A DNA stretch of 64,000 nt. Source: Rhopalosiphum padi. Taxonomy: Eukaryota > Arthropoda > Insecta > Hemiptera > Aphididae. Of this stretch, positions 25,388 to 39,500 are shown in pieces. A program made the translations under genes and the position numbers. Numbering within the stretch: the stretch's first letter is position 1; each line of letters opens with the position of its first letter. The stretch spans positions 20,274,001-20,338,000 of the forward strand of contig NC_083600.1 in assembly GCF_020882245.1 (NCBI RefSeq). Reading direction: 5' to 3'. The notes beneath the pieces were generated by a model. It was given only the letters and a program-made list of their open reading frames with translations, had not been told where the DNA came from and did no database searches.

Positions 25388-27526
25388 CTAAAATGATAAT
25401 AATAGTAGACAATTAATATAACAATGTTATCTATATCTATATACTAATATAATCACGCTAATCTCTGACTACCAGTTAAGATTTGTAAAATTCTTTTTGC
25501 ATTTGATAGCTCAATGCTTGAGAAAGGTTATAGGCTATTTAAAGTCAGATAGAATGCTAAGCAAAAATGAAGTAACAACCTATGTAACACGGTGGCCGAT
25601 GGGTCAAGGGCAGACAATGTTCACAATGTCAGTAAATGATTAAATAAGTCTTAAAAAATCCTATAAAAGAGGATATATTCTATGGGTAACAAAGTTCATA
25701 AGAACACAGCTATAAAGGTTTAAAAGGAATGTTGTGCCATCTGAGTATAACAAATAAAAAATATTTGAATCACCTAAAAAGAGTCATTTTATTGGGCGAA
25801 GAATTGCACAAGGGAAATAATAAAAAAAGAAAATGATTTCCAGGTTCATAAACATTTAAATCACAAACAACATTTATTTTATTTGGTTTGAAACTTAAAG
25901 ATGTAAATTCTTAAGTCAAAAGTATCAACTTGAACCTGGGTAGATTATCTATAAATTAAAAATATAGTAGATTAGCTTTTCACATACATAACATCCAAAT
26001 CTTACTTTTTCTTATTTATTTTTAGATTAGTGTTCTGAAGATTAATTTTAAAAAAACTAAAAATAGTACCTAACTATTATAGACAAGTTATGGACAGCCA
26101 AATTTTTTTAAAGCATTTTTAAATCCTAGTTCCTTGGCTTACCAAAATTTTAGGCATAAAAATAATTTGTATACAATTATTCCAAAAAATTGTATATTAT
26201 GACACATTTATATAACCATTCGCTAACTATAGTTATAAAAAGTTTTTTAAAAATATTGGAATTGTAGGTAGGGATAATGCAATTGAATCAATTTTAAAAT
26301 TATTTACTGATGTAGGTTAGAAAAAGGTCATTACATTATTTGGCATTGTAACCAAATAAACATGTTCAACTATAGAAATATTTGTAGGCTGTTATGATTT
26401 TTATTATGTATATATAATAGCCAAAGAACTTAAACTACCTTGAATTGATTTTTAAATATAAAATTATTTCACAACAGCTCAATATTTCTACTATTTGGTA
26501 TTTATTCATATATTGATAGATACAAAATAATTCTATTAAGTGGCTTTTCATTAGTGAGCAAATATAAAAACAAGGTTCAAGCATAGAAGTGTAATAAGCA
26601 ACAATTAAGTTTTTCAAGCGAGAAATTGGGATGTATTGATAAAATAGGTATATCTCGTTTCTTGTATTGTGTATTCCAGAAATTATAATTTTGATAAACC
26701 AGCAAATAGTACATGACTGTATCAAAGTGACTTTGATCCGAGTCTAATATTAGGTACATATATCAAATTTTTATTTTTTAAAATCTTGTACCTAATTGCA
26801 ATTGTCAATGTGAAACTTAGAAAAATTAAGTTAAACTAATCAAACATAATACAATTTTTTTCGTTTTCGTGTAGGTTGTATGTAGGATAATAGGTCACCC
26901 GGTGAATTAATTAAGCCCGAAATAGACACAGACATTTGTAAGAGCAATCAAAATGTTGAAGGGCAGACGACTAAAAAAGTTGCACACAACGATAACACTA
27001 CTCAACTGTGGGTTAAACGGGAGACAAAGTTCATACGGAGGATAAACGGGCGTCAAACGCCAAAGTCGATTCAATGTGAAGGTCGACCAAGGTCAGAGTA
27101 TTGATCGGAGTTTAGTCAGCGGATAGACGGGCGGATATGTTATTATATAATACGAAAATTCGACGTTTTTCATAAAAAAAAAAAAGGTAAAAAATCGCGA
27201 ACGCCTGTAAACAGTAATTCGACGATTAAAAAGTGTTGTTGCGCTGCTGGCGCGGTCGTCGCGACCGACAATGGCGGAGGACCGCGTTCGGAAGACGAGA
27301 TCCGTCGCCGACAGACGATAAACCAGATAGACAACATAATATCATAAGATTATGCGTTTTAAAGCGAACGTAACTAACCTAACAACAACGCGAAATCGCC
27401 AACGGGACGAAGCGAATAATAGAGATATCGTCACGAAACGGCGACGGACGATGAGGGAAACGACGACGACGGCGTTCTACGGACGGCAGAAAAGACGACA
27501 CAAATTATTTTTAATCAAAATCTTAC
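25388..27526 (-). other. Gapdh: GAPDH first intron (5' UTR intron)
   Basis: The intron is inferred from the donor CCAG|GTAAGA at 27527/27526 and the acceptor at 25388. Its 3' part is AT-rich. Its 5' part (about 26860-27520) is rich in CpG and continuous with the promoter region. A 16-codon reading frame beginning ACAATGGCGGAGG near 27270 on the plus strand is too short to call. Confidence 0.5.
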
Positions 27527-27600
27527 CTGGAGCAAGTGGATAAGACGACAGCGGATGTGTTGTCTTGACAGGGTGTGCACCGTAAATGACTCGAATCACT
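27527..27600 (-). other. Gapdh: GAPDH non-coding first exon (putative)
   Basis: It ends in a strong donor (TCCAG|GTAAGATT). An initiator-like TCAGTG with its A at 27600 on the minus strand is a plausible start site, giving a 74-nt exon. No TATA box is seen. The start site is inferred from motifs only. Confidence 0.4.
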
Positions 27601-28210
27601 GAACGACGACGGCGAGTCGGCTCGATCGGCGCTTCACGGTAGGTCGGTGTGCGGCTGCGCTGATGACGCGTCGCATTCCCGTTTCCGTCGGCCGGCGCGC
27701 ATCGCGTCACGAACGCACACGGTCGACTGCGGTCGTTGTGACGTCACAGACAACGGGTAACCGGCGCCGTGTAGCGAGTACACCTGTGTCCGCGTTCGCT
27801 ATCGACCGGCCGTTGCTGCCCCGTTGGAAGGGAACCCGGGCGAGCGGCAATCGAGAATAATATAACTATATAACCCATCAAACCGTGCGCGGCCAGTTTC
27901 GAGCCGGCACGGCGGCCATTTTGCTGACTCGACGACCGGCACCGGCGGCACCACGTCCGCAATGCCAAAGTGCCGATGTTATTATTGTAATACTGTTGTT
28001 ATTATTATTATTATTATCGATGTCGATTGTCGACAGTCCGCGCCGCGGTCAAGTACAAGCGACATCAGAAATACTCAAAATATACCTACTCTATTCTCGG
28101 AACACTCGGAACTGTACTCGATCGAATCCAAGGCGTGACGAGATTTTCAATAATCTATTAATTGTCGTCGTATATGTTTCGATCGATCTGGGTTAAGGGT
28201 GCGCGCGGCG
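27601..28210 (-). promoter_or_regulatory. CpG-rich GAPDH promoter region
   Basis: This roughly 600 bp segment is far richer in G, C and CpG than the DNA around it and lies just upstream of the GAPDH leader exon. It contains a perfect palindromic CRE, TGACGTCA, at 27739-27746, about 140 bp upstream of the putative start site. It also has a YY1/Pho-like GGCCATTTTG near 27911. Open frames here follow from the high GC and have no family match. Confidence 0.5.
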
Positions 28211-28471
28211 AGCCAATAATAGTTCGATTCGATATACGTATTTGAGATTTAACCAATTATAAAACTTGAGACTAAACAAAAGATTATAAGGACCCCGACC
28301 TACCCAAAATATGCAGAATTTTCATGTCCTTTGAGTAATGTTTAATTGCAATGATTATACAATATTGTCGATTTCATTATTTTTCGTTTCATTTTTTGCA
28401 TTTTTAACATTCATCGAACACCCACCACATATAGACATAGCCCATGTAGTTATTATATACTTGTTGAGGCG

Positions 28472-28600
28472 CTGTTGCCTCAAAATACCTTTGGCGCGTT
28501 ACTGCGTTTAACTACATGTCTACATACAGTAGTATTATGCAAATAGTTCGGTGTAAAGTGTATAACATATTAGGGCCAAAGCGTTGTTCAGGCAACAACC
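28472..28600. repeat. Imperfect hairpin, about 130 bp
   Basis: TGTTGCCT..AA..(C)CTTTGGC at 28474-28494 pairs with GCCAAAG..TT..AGGCAACA at 28575-28597. Inside and offset, CATGTAGTTA (28443-28452) and TAACTACATG (28508-28517) form a second perfect 10-bp inverted pair. It may be a remnant of a foldback element. Confidence 0.35.
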
Positions 28601-28829
28601 CATTTGAGTTGGACGGCCGACGGGTCGATATATTAATACAGAAGACCGCAACAAGGAATTACCTAATTGAAGTAAAAATACGATATTATTATTATAGATA
28701 GTAGATTTTTCCAAAGGATGTGTTTTGCCAAGGAAAAAACCTATATAAACTATAGTTAATAAAAAATAAAATTTTGAGACAAGATGTGATGATTAATTTT
28801 AAATTTTAACATTTTACATGCTTATATTA

Positions 28830-29137
28830 CAGTAGCGTGTCATATACTTGTGTGCGATGTGTGCAAATGCCACAAGCCCTCGGCTTGCAGGGGAGCCCAT
28901 TATTGCTCAACGTTCCACAAAAAAAAAAAATTAAATATAATATACAGTTATATGTACGAAAAAGTAAAAAAATTGTTTTCAATTTCAAATGGTTCTCATT
29001 TTCTCAATCTGATATCAGTGTATCATTGTTATAAAATATAAATTTGTGTATATCTATATTATAATAAAAAAATGTAGAAGGGGGCCTTTTTTTTATAGTT
29101 TTGCACACATGCCCGTTTTTGGGATAAACCGCCACTG
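28830..29137. mobile_element. hAT-like MITE, 308 bp
   Basis: The left end CAGTAGCG and right end CGCCACTG form an inverted repeat close to the CAGTGGCG ends of hAT transposons. The target duplication is near-perfect: GCTTATAT (28820-28827) and GCTTATAA (29138-29145). GTGTGCAAATGCC inside the left end has a matching inverted block (TTGCACACATGCCCG) near the right end. No transposase; non-autonomous. Confidence 0.6.
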
Positions 29138-30594
29138 GCTTATAAAGTGAATTAAAATTTAAAGTCATAACTCTCATAAACATTGAAATATTGTATAGTA
29201 AAATATATAATAACGTAAGAACACAGATAATGTCGATAATGAGCTTTATTTTAAGTTTGATAATATAGATCGAGGATCAAGTTGATTCTGCGGAACGCAA
29301 ATTTGCTATGCGCGCGTACATATATGTTTATTGTGTAATTCGCGTGGGTCAAAAAGAAAAAACATCGTGCGAAAACAGCTGATATTTTCAACTTTCAAGT
29401 ATATATATAGTAGTGTAAAAATTGAACAACATTTATCGGTATTTTGTTACAAATAACAATGTACTATAACTACTATAAAGGGTTGGTTACCTATCATTTT
29501 ATTCAACTACTTGAACAACGAATTTGTTTTATAATTATTTATATACCATTGTATTAACAATAACATTTATTGTATTATTTATATATAGGTATACTGAATA
29601 CCGCATGATTTTCGTATCCATACTGATATAAATGATATAATATTATATATTATATATAGCACGCTATAATTTAATATTATTCCTTTACAAAGAAAATCTT
29701 TGTATAAATCATAAATATGTTTTTGAGAGGGAACAAAATGGACTATAATTTTTTTTTTTTAAATATAGAGATCTTCAATTTTAATTTTTGTAAAATCGTG
29801 TAACGTGCGTAACTACGATGGTGTGTAATGAAAACATATAGGTATACCTATCTATATATATAGTAGCTATCATACAAAAATCGAACTCGCGAAAATCGGT
29901 CTGAAAAAAAAATTTGTACCTATTTAGCCCAAAAATATATTTATGTTAGATAATATACAGTAAAATTAAAACTGAGTATGGAAGTATTGCAGATTATTGG
30001 GTTAGACTGTTAGACTAACATAATATAATAAATGTTATATGCGATTGCGTAAATTTTAAAACCTATATAGGCTATTAAAAATCTGTAATACTGTAGAGTA
30101 GTCTGCGGAGTATAGTTCCTTTGAACGTATATAATAGATACCTATGTCATATATTGTGTCAATACAATTTGGGTATTGGGTTTTAATTGTTAACATAATA
30201 ACATGAGTTTCCAGAGAGGAGGCAAGACGGGGCATTTGCCACACCTGGACTTCAATAAATACAATTTTTATTTTTATTATTAATTACAATGACGCCGAAC
30301 TCAAACTTATTTGTGAAACGAAATCTAAAATTTTTGTCCTAATCATTCACCCGCCCAATTTACATAATAAATCCATTTAAGAGGTTTAGAAGTTAAGCGA
30401 TATCGTTTCACATATTATGACACTCATATGAAAAAAAATTGTAAAATGTTAAATAGTGTCGTCACAAAATTAGAACTTAAAAAAGGCCCGTTCTTTTATA
30501 TAGTATATATAGGTATATATAAGGATATCGTAAATATTATGTCCTCTATATGTATTCAAATATATAAAAATATAGCATAGGTACAGACGGTACA

Positions 30595-30760
30595 ATGACG
30601 CAACTTGGGAGGTGAAAAAGGTCTTTAGCACCCCCCCCAAGTTCAAATTTAGCACCCCTTGTTTTTTTATATCTAACGATTATTACTTTAGTGAAATGCC
30701 ATCAATTGGTAAACTGTCAATAGTTTTAGCACTCCACGTATAGAGGTCTATTTGCGTTAT
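30595..30760. repeat. C-rich repeat fragment
   Basis: Two TTTAGCACCCC-type blocks (about 30626 and 30648) and a related TTTAGCACTCC (30726) lie in an AT-rich setting. Ends ATGACGCAA and, inverted, ATAACGCAA are weakly similar. It looks like a decayed transposable element. Confidence 0.3.
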
Positions 30761-33700
30761 GCATATGTTATATGTATCTACATTAGTTTTGGAACAAATA
30801 TCTAATTATTACTAAATAATTTATATTTTTAGAGTACAATAATATTATTACATTCAGTCATTAATCATTATTATTTTAGGTATAGATATTTAACTTTTTC
30901 TACAATATTCATTATAGGTACTCAGTTGGTAGATTTTTTTCTGCTTATTTCGTTCAAACAATTTTAAACTTTTAAAGTATTATTTTTCTCGTCCAAAAAT
31001 TAGTTATTAATTCCGAAAACCTATTAGTGAATGAATTATACAATATTACAATTTGTAAACCTATGTAGAAGTATTGTAATTTTTTTTAATTATTCCTATG
31101 GACTACAATACTACACAACTATTTATTCGCATTGTTATTTGTTATGACTGCATGTTGTTTAAATTGGTATATTTATATTTAAAAATAAGCACGTAAAATA
31201 GTGCGTCGCCTTGACACTTTGTGTTCAAACTTTAGAAATGATAGTCTGAAAACCGTACAAATTGAAATACTGCAGGCGTTTGCCGTTTGGCTGAACATAA
31301 AATATTCATTATAGGTCTATAATACCTACTTATGTTATTATGTCAAGTACCAAGGTGGCAAGGTACAGGCATATACCGACATTTACATTCATCAATCACA
31401 AAGTGAAACGAAAGTGACGGTTTGAGCCCACTAGGTACCTGAAATCACTCACGTTTTTACAATCATCACAATAAAAGATAAAGATGCTTTTTAAAGTAAA
31501 AAACTAATAACGTTAGATTATTACTTATAAGCTACCGCACTTGATGTGCAATTTGCATTAACACAATCTACTATATTATAATACCTACGAACCCATACGT
31601 CCTACATTACATTAAAATACATACCTATATCATATTAATATCTATATCTGTATAATTACTATAATTGCATATAGAAAGTACCTCTATCATTATGATAAAA
31701 CGTCGATGCATTAGACATTATAGAGACCTATAATTTAATTACGAGTACCAACTTATTATATTATTTATTTATCTGTTTATAAGAACGGTGTGGCGTAATT
31801 ATTGACAATTGGCATAGGTATCCTTTGTCCCCTCTTCTTTTCTAACGAATATAATTTTTTATGATGGCAAATCGATTGGTGTATGGACGTAAAAATAAAA
31901 CCAAAATTTACATATCGTAGATAGGTACCTCTACCTATCTATTATTGTACTAACAATATTACAAATAATAGAAATAAATTACAGTTTTTAGAAATGTTGA
32001 AATCATTTTTTTTTTTTTTAATTTTAAATATTTTTTGATTGCTGCATCTTCCATTTGTTATTCTTGATTTGGTACCTGTTATATATATATATGTATTTTA
32101 ATATTTAAGATAGTTTAAAGCTCATCTATATATTATGTCCTCCAAATGTAGAGTTGATATTAAGTACTTATTTTTATATTATTATTATAAGAATGAAAGA
32201 AGAACAAATTTTTTATATGTCAATGATATTATTGCTTGATATAAAATATTGCTTAACAAGTGCAAAATCTTATTTTTTAAGTAATAAGTGATTACAAATC
32301 AATTTAACAAATACAAAGATATCAGATCAGAGATTATGTAAATTTTTTTTAAGTACTTTAAATAAATGTAATTTAAATTACTAAAATGTATACTGATTTA
32401 TTGTTTTTATCATAACAGTTAAACAGTACATAATAAAATGAATTAAAACCATGAAAATATGTTTTATAAATTTTACAACAAAATAAAAATAATTTGTTGT
32501 TTAATATAAGACCTTGGTATGATAAAATATAGATTATATACTATATACATACTAATTGCCAATTGGAAAATAATATAAAGGTACAGATATCAATTCTGCA
32601 CATAGTTTGGGATGTAATAATTTATTATCGACAAATGATAAAATATAAAATTGATATTTTTTAAGTATTATAGCCTATAGGTTTTTATAATAATGTATAA
32701 AATTTTAAATTAAACATTATTATAATATTTTAAAGTAAAATGAACAATTTGTGATCCTTATTATTATTATATACAGTTCATATTATTTTGTGTTGGCTTT
32801 AATACTTTATTAAATATTAATATTAATGTATGTTTTTGATAAAAAAACAATGTGTAAAAAATGTAGTTTTTAAATAAAAAATATATGAAGATTTTTTGAT
32901 ATAAAAAACTACACTAAATAGAATCATAAATTTTAATTCTAGACTACATTAAATGCATTTTTAATTTGTATAATCAAATCTCAAATTATGTTGATAAAAA
33001 TTAATATTCAAATATACCAAGTTCTAACCCTCAATAATATTATAATAACAAAATCAATATAAACAATCATAATAATATTAATATAACTTGGTAAAATGGT
33101 AAGATCAGCAATTTCATTATTATCTATGCTATAATATTTAAATTTATGTTTCCATTTTTCTTTATATTGAAACATAACCGAGTCCTAAGACAGGAACCAT
33201 GGTAGTATTACATCCAATTGTTTTACTTATCCATATTTAAGCAATTGGTCATTGCCTATTGGCTTACATCTTAGAAAATCTTTAAAGGCTATGCATGTAA
33301 ATGTCTTACTAAGTTTAATTGGATAATATTATATAATTATCATACTAATTTAAATTTTTATCAGTTGGAAATTCTTGTTGAATTAAAAACAAGAAACTAA
33401 ATCTGTATTATTATTTATTATAAACTATAGTATTAATGTCAAATTATTATTTGTTTTTACACTGATTGGTTTTTAGAAAAAAATTTAAGATAACTTATCA
33501 GCTTTTAGATAATAAATATTAAATAATTTACATCGTTTAATATAGTGTTTCCCAACCTATTTGTTAAAGTATTGATTATATTTTATAATTAACGGTTATA
33601 ACAACCAATGCATTTACTCTTTGTTGGGTAGGAGGTAGAGTGTAGACTTACAACCATTAACACCAGAATTAGACATTAGACCAGAAAAAAAGTCAAGTAT

Positions 33701-34788
33701 GCCATAATATACTATAAAATAATATTATAATTATTTTTAGTAAAAATAATTTTATATTATCATTAAGTTTTAATTAAATGCAATATTGAATAATGAATAC
33801 TTAATTTTTTTAAATATAAAGATTATTCGTAAATTTAAATTGATTTTTATTTTCTTTGTTATTAACTCATGAACTGTGAGCTATCAAAAATATTTTGTGA
33901 TCTATAGGCAGGGAAACATTGGTCTAGTACTTTAATTTATAAAACAAAACTATAACCATAATACAGTAATATTATGTAAAAACTGTAAAAATATATTATA
34001 TAATGATATTTTTCATTTGAATATAAAATAATACTATGATAAATGAGCATTATGATTTGATTGATTTTACAATTTTATACCTTATAAACATTATTTAAGT
34101 CCAATGTGTGAAATAATTTTTATTAATCAAAAAATATATAAGAATATATTTATAAAATCAAGGGACTCACTGGATAAGGACTATTCAGAGAGCAACAATA
34201 ATAACAATCATTTAAAAATAATTCATAGTTATTGTGATCTTACTATGTTATAACATAATTTAATGTATAGTTTTTAATCTGGACAACTTTTCCATAGAAA
34301 AAATTATTTATAAATACTAAAACACATAAATCAATAATCAAACTATACAAGAAGAAAAGTAATAACCAACATTAACTTTTACTTAATTGGAAAAAAAAAT
34401 AAAACTCGCACAATCTTAACTATAATAAATTAATAAATGACAGTTGTATATTTTGCCATAATAATATGTGTTCACAAAATTTAAAGGCACTTATTAAATA
34501 TTAAATTCGTAAATGTAGATATTTATTGATACCTACTAGAGGGGGAGGGGGGATATAACAAATATTTTATTTATATAAAAACAAAATTTAAATGGTATGG
34601 TTAACAAAAGTTGAAATATATATCAAATAATCTAACACTTATTGTTTCCATATGGTAGTACACTGAATAATTAACAAGACTAAATTAATTTGTAAGACAT
34701 AACTAGAATGTAAAACATGGGTAATTTAAAACCATAGAGTAAAATTAATGACGCGTACAAACAATAATCATTGTTTTCTTTTACAAAA

Positions 34789-36493
34789 TTAGAAATTCAC
34801 ATCCCATCCTGAATTATCATCTGGTGGTGGGCTGTCTGCGTCAGGCGGATAATTGTCAAAATTGCTTGTGTCTATAGCACTGCGCACCTTTGGCAAGATA
34901 GGAGGAGTGAGGGTTCGATTACGTAGTCCTTCCCAATTGAAACCATCAAACCACCTAGAACACAATCAATATTTAGTTAGGATTTCACTATCATAATGTA
35001 TATAAAAAAATATGTATCTTCTTACTTATGTTTTTGTACTTCGGTTAATCGTTCAGCTGGATTATCTCTGAAACAGAAAATTGTCAAAAAGAGTTAATTT
35101 ATTTTGAATTTCAAACCATTAATTAAAATAAACACATGTTTGATTGATTAGGTCAGCCTAAATAAAGTCTTAATTATTTTTTAAATGAATCCTTTACGCC
35201 ACATAAAAATACAACTAGATGGAAATCAGAAATCGTTTTTTCTTGTGCATTTTCACCACAAATCCAGCACGAGCTCTTTCAGTTGAGATTCGTCACATGC
35301 AGCTGGAATACTTCGGTTGGCTGATTTAAGGCCATCAAAACACTTTGGTAAGCTGTATTCACTTATTTTGTGAGGAAATTTGGAAAGGCCAATCTTGTAT
35401 TAGCAAGCAAGTTGAGTTTTTTGTGGCACAGAATAAAGGTGTATGTAGATTTCAGAAAAGATAAATTTAAGTTACTAATTAGTAATTAATTTACTCATCA
35501 TTATTTAAATTATTAATTAAATTTCATAAAAGGAAACTTTATTACTGTCATAAAAAATTCAATTATAGCTTAATTTGAATAATATTCTGGTGTTAAATTT
35601 TAGGAAATAATATTACTCATACGCAATGAAAACTGGCAACTGCTTATATTGTATGTATACAGTATATATTATTACTATAGCTGTCAAAACTTATTCTTCA
35701 TTGTTATAATTTTGGACATACATTTATTATGAGCGTATAAGAATTATGGTAAAATAAATTAAAAAAATTAAAAGATAGGTTTGGCTACTAAACAGAATAT
35801 TTTTTAAGATGTTTCTTATAATAAATAATAAAATATTTTCTTTTTAATTTATCAAATCTAATACAGAGGATTACTATTGAACATATACAAAGAATTTTGT
35901 GAAAAATTAACAAAAAGAAAAAGGTTTTTTTCAATGTGTTATCAAAAAAAAAAACATTTATTCAAAGTAACACCACATTCTGGAAGTATGTAATATGACG
36001 ATAGTTTAAATAGAATAATATTTTCTTTTAAGAAAATTAAATAAATATGTATCCCATTGAATCAAAGAAATGTGTGCAATAAATGCATACCAATAATTAA
36101 TAATAATTAATAAATCTATTACTATGTATGAGAACACAATTAAAAACTTATTTTCTGCTCTTATTAATTAAAAATTATGACAATCAGGGCATACCTGCAT
36201 AATTTCTTGATTAAAACTCTAGCATTTCTTGTAATATTCCTTGGGAATTCTATTGCATCTATGCCTTTTAGAATTATATTATAAGTTTTCATTGGATCTG
36301 CTCCAGTGAATGGTGGTGTACCTATAAAAAAAAAAAATTCAAATAAATACTTATGTATATTAGGTGATAAAGAGTATACAATTTTAAAATTTTATAGTTG
36401 AATATTAAATATTGATTTTTGTTGACTAAATGTGATTAAATACAATTAAATTTAATAATTGTAATACAAATTAACAAGCGAATATATAGTTAA

Positions 36494-36524
<31 letters not shown>

Positions 36525-39500
36525 AATTGAATACATATTTGTATCATTCTTTTTAAATATTTTCAAAATTATTAGTTTTTAACAAATTTTATATTAAGAG
36601 AATGTAGTACTTGCATGTTATGTCTTATACACTCATACGTAACATAACAATCTGTGTACTGGATTCATACTACAGTTTATTCATAGTTAATATTAGATTT
36701 AGACTTTACATATTATCAAATTATTAGAAGATAATATAATCAGTGCTCTAGCAAAGCATTTTTTATAAACGTTCCAAACGAATTATATGAATTTCAAATT
36801 GTTTAAGTATTTGTAATTTATTATAAAATAAAAATACAAATAAAAACTCTTTGATCAAGCAGTTTAAATTCTTCTCTCCAAATTTGATAATATGTAAATT
36901 TTCTTTAATTAATTTAACTATAAATAGTATAAATAAACTGTAGTAAGAATCTGGCGCATAGATGTTATATTGCTTTGTCTTACACATCTTCTTAAGAAAT
37001 AAAAATAATCATCATTTATCTTATTAATTTTTTGTTATTGAAAAACATTAAAATACATACCGGTAAGTAGTTCAAACATAAGCACTCCTAAGGACCAGTA
37101 ATCAGCACTTATATCATGACCTCTGTTGAGAATCACTTCAGGAGCAACATATTCTGGTGTTCCACAGAATGTCCAAGTTTTTCTTCCATTCTGAAAATAT
37201 ATTTAAAAAATATTTAATATTGATTTCAAAAATATTGCATTGTTTAATTTATACTAACATGTAGTTTTTTAGCAAATCCAAAATCGACCAATTTCACATA
37301 ACCAGTGATATCCAAAAGTAGATTTTCAGGTTTCAGATCTCTATAGATTATGTTGCGAGAATGTAAGTAGTCAAATGCTTCAACAACACATCCGGTATAG
37401 AAACGTGTGGTAGAATCATCAAAATGTCCTTTGTCTCTGTAATTATAGTTATATTAAGTAAATAAAGTGATAACCATAATTAAGTAAACATAACATTTTT
37501 ACAATCCTAAGACAGTAAAATATCATACAAGTTTCAATATTTTTATTAATCAACAAATATTATTTATATGATTGTATACTAATAGAGGTAACAAGATAAT
37601 TTATTACTTAATGCTTGGTAAGTAAATGTAATTTGATTTAGTTTCAGGATAATAACAATTTTAATTTTCAGATATTAAATTTAGGTATATGAAACAATAA
37701 TTTACTAAGTACCTCAGTATAGTCCATAATTCTCCACCAAGACAAGATTCCATGAGCATATACAAATATTTTTGGTCTTTGAACGTCTTGAACAGCTTAA
37801 CAATGAATTCACAGTTGGCCTCACCCATGATCTCTTTTTCTGACATGATGTGCTGTTGTTGTCTCGTCTCGACAATCTATAAATATATATACATGTCATT
37901 TATATTATAAATACTGCAGTTCAAAAATTGATAAATTAAGAAATTATGTGTGTGAATATATAATTATTGCACTGCTCACTTGACTCTTTTTCATTTGTTT
38001 TAGGGCAAACGATCTGGATGTATCGCTGTTTACTTGGACAAGTTCTACGCGACCGAAACCGCCCACACCCAAAGTGGCCAAGACTTGTAGGTCTGAAAGT
38101 TTTAGGTTCTGGAACTCCTTGTTTGTAGAGCTATTAACATTTCACAATATAAGATTATAAAGATACAAAAAATGCATTTACATGGTAGCACTATCTACAA
38201 ATATGTATAACTTATTATAATATTATATATATGTGAAAAATTAAATCGTACAGATTTTGTAAAACTATTTAATATAACGAAGAAATATATGTCATGCAAC
38301 ATGCATAATAATATTCTATGGTGTTTTTCAGGTACGTTATATTCGCACTCGATGTACTTTCACGACAAAATGTGAAGAAAATACCAACTACACGTAATCA
38401 TATTTTACTATTGAGCTTACCGAGAGCCTAGGACAAGTGCATGTAAGTGAAAATGATGAACATTAGGTAAACGCATGTATTAAATATTTAAAAATGATTG
38501 GTAGGTACAATGTATTTTGGAAGACATTATCCTAACCACCGTTAATAATAATAATTAATAACATAATGTTTCAATGACTTGTACCTATATATATATAATA
38601 ATGTATAAATGTCTTTTTACAATACAACAATTATTATCGATATCCATATGACCATATAATAATATAATGTATTCGTATTGTTCGTAAGCCGAAAAACAAT
38701 AACCTAGAATCTAGATACGATGATGAGGTGGCGGAGCGATAGTCAAAATATAATAATATGATTATGATAACCGTTATTACCTCATTCGTTCCGAGACATC
38801 GTCGTCTTTGTATCTGGTGCGTATCTCGTCTAGTCCGGCAATCAGTTGGTTGAACGTCTCCCGGTCTATGACCAAACACGACACGCCATCGGGGTCGCAC
38901 GCGATTATGTTCGCAGTACGCAAGTCATCGCTGTAAAAATATTGTTCGATAAATATCATCATCGTCGTTGTCAACAAATTAACTACAACGTTATAATATG
39001 TAATATACGACGACATATCCGCCGCCGCCGCCGCCATGTCAATAAAATAGGTGTTCTCTTATTATTCGCCGGTAAGCGGTGGCGTGTCTAGGTATATGCA
39101 TAACGGTACGTACCCTTGTAACGCTTTTTCGCCGAAAAAGTCACCCTTCTGCAAGGTCCTGATGTACTTGTCTTCTGCATTGTTCGATTGTTTTATGGTG
39201 ACTTTAACCTATTTTAGGGAGATAAAATACACGGGTTATTAATAATCGGTATAATACATTAATATTATAATAATATCGTGACAAAAAGTCAGCCGAGGCT
39301 CGAGGGGATGCGATAATGATGTATTGATGTATCATGTATAATAATTGTATATTGTAACAATAAATATGTATACATATACGCGCGGTGGAGAGGCGCAGAA
39401 TACGCGTATACATACACAGACCACTTAATGTTTCATAAATTGTCAAGTATACGAGACGGGCGTGTGAAAATAATTTATCGAGAAAAACAACGAAAATTTT

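Larger units (their letters stand above)
28211..34788. other. AT-rich intergenic region between GAPDH and PKG
   Basis: 6.6 kb between the GAPDH promoter and the PKG stop codon. It holds a short hairpin (28472-28600), a hAT-like MITE (28830-29137) and a C-rich repeat fragment near 30595-30760. From about 31.8 kb to the PKG stop it is extremely AT-rich and almost lacks CpG; part may be PKG 3' UTR. No gene seen. Confidence 0.6.

Noticed and set aside
27352..28196. Several overlapping arginine-rich frames in the GAPDH promoter region
   Set aside because: They are on both strands and in several frames, which follows from high GC and few stops in a CpG-rich regulatory region.
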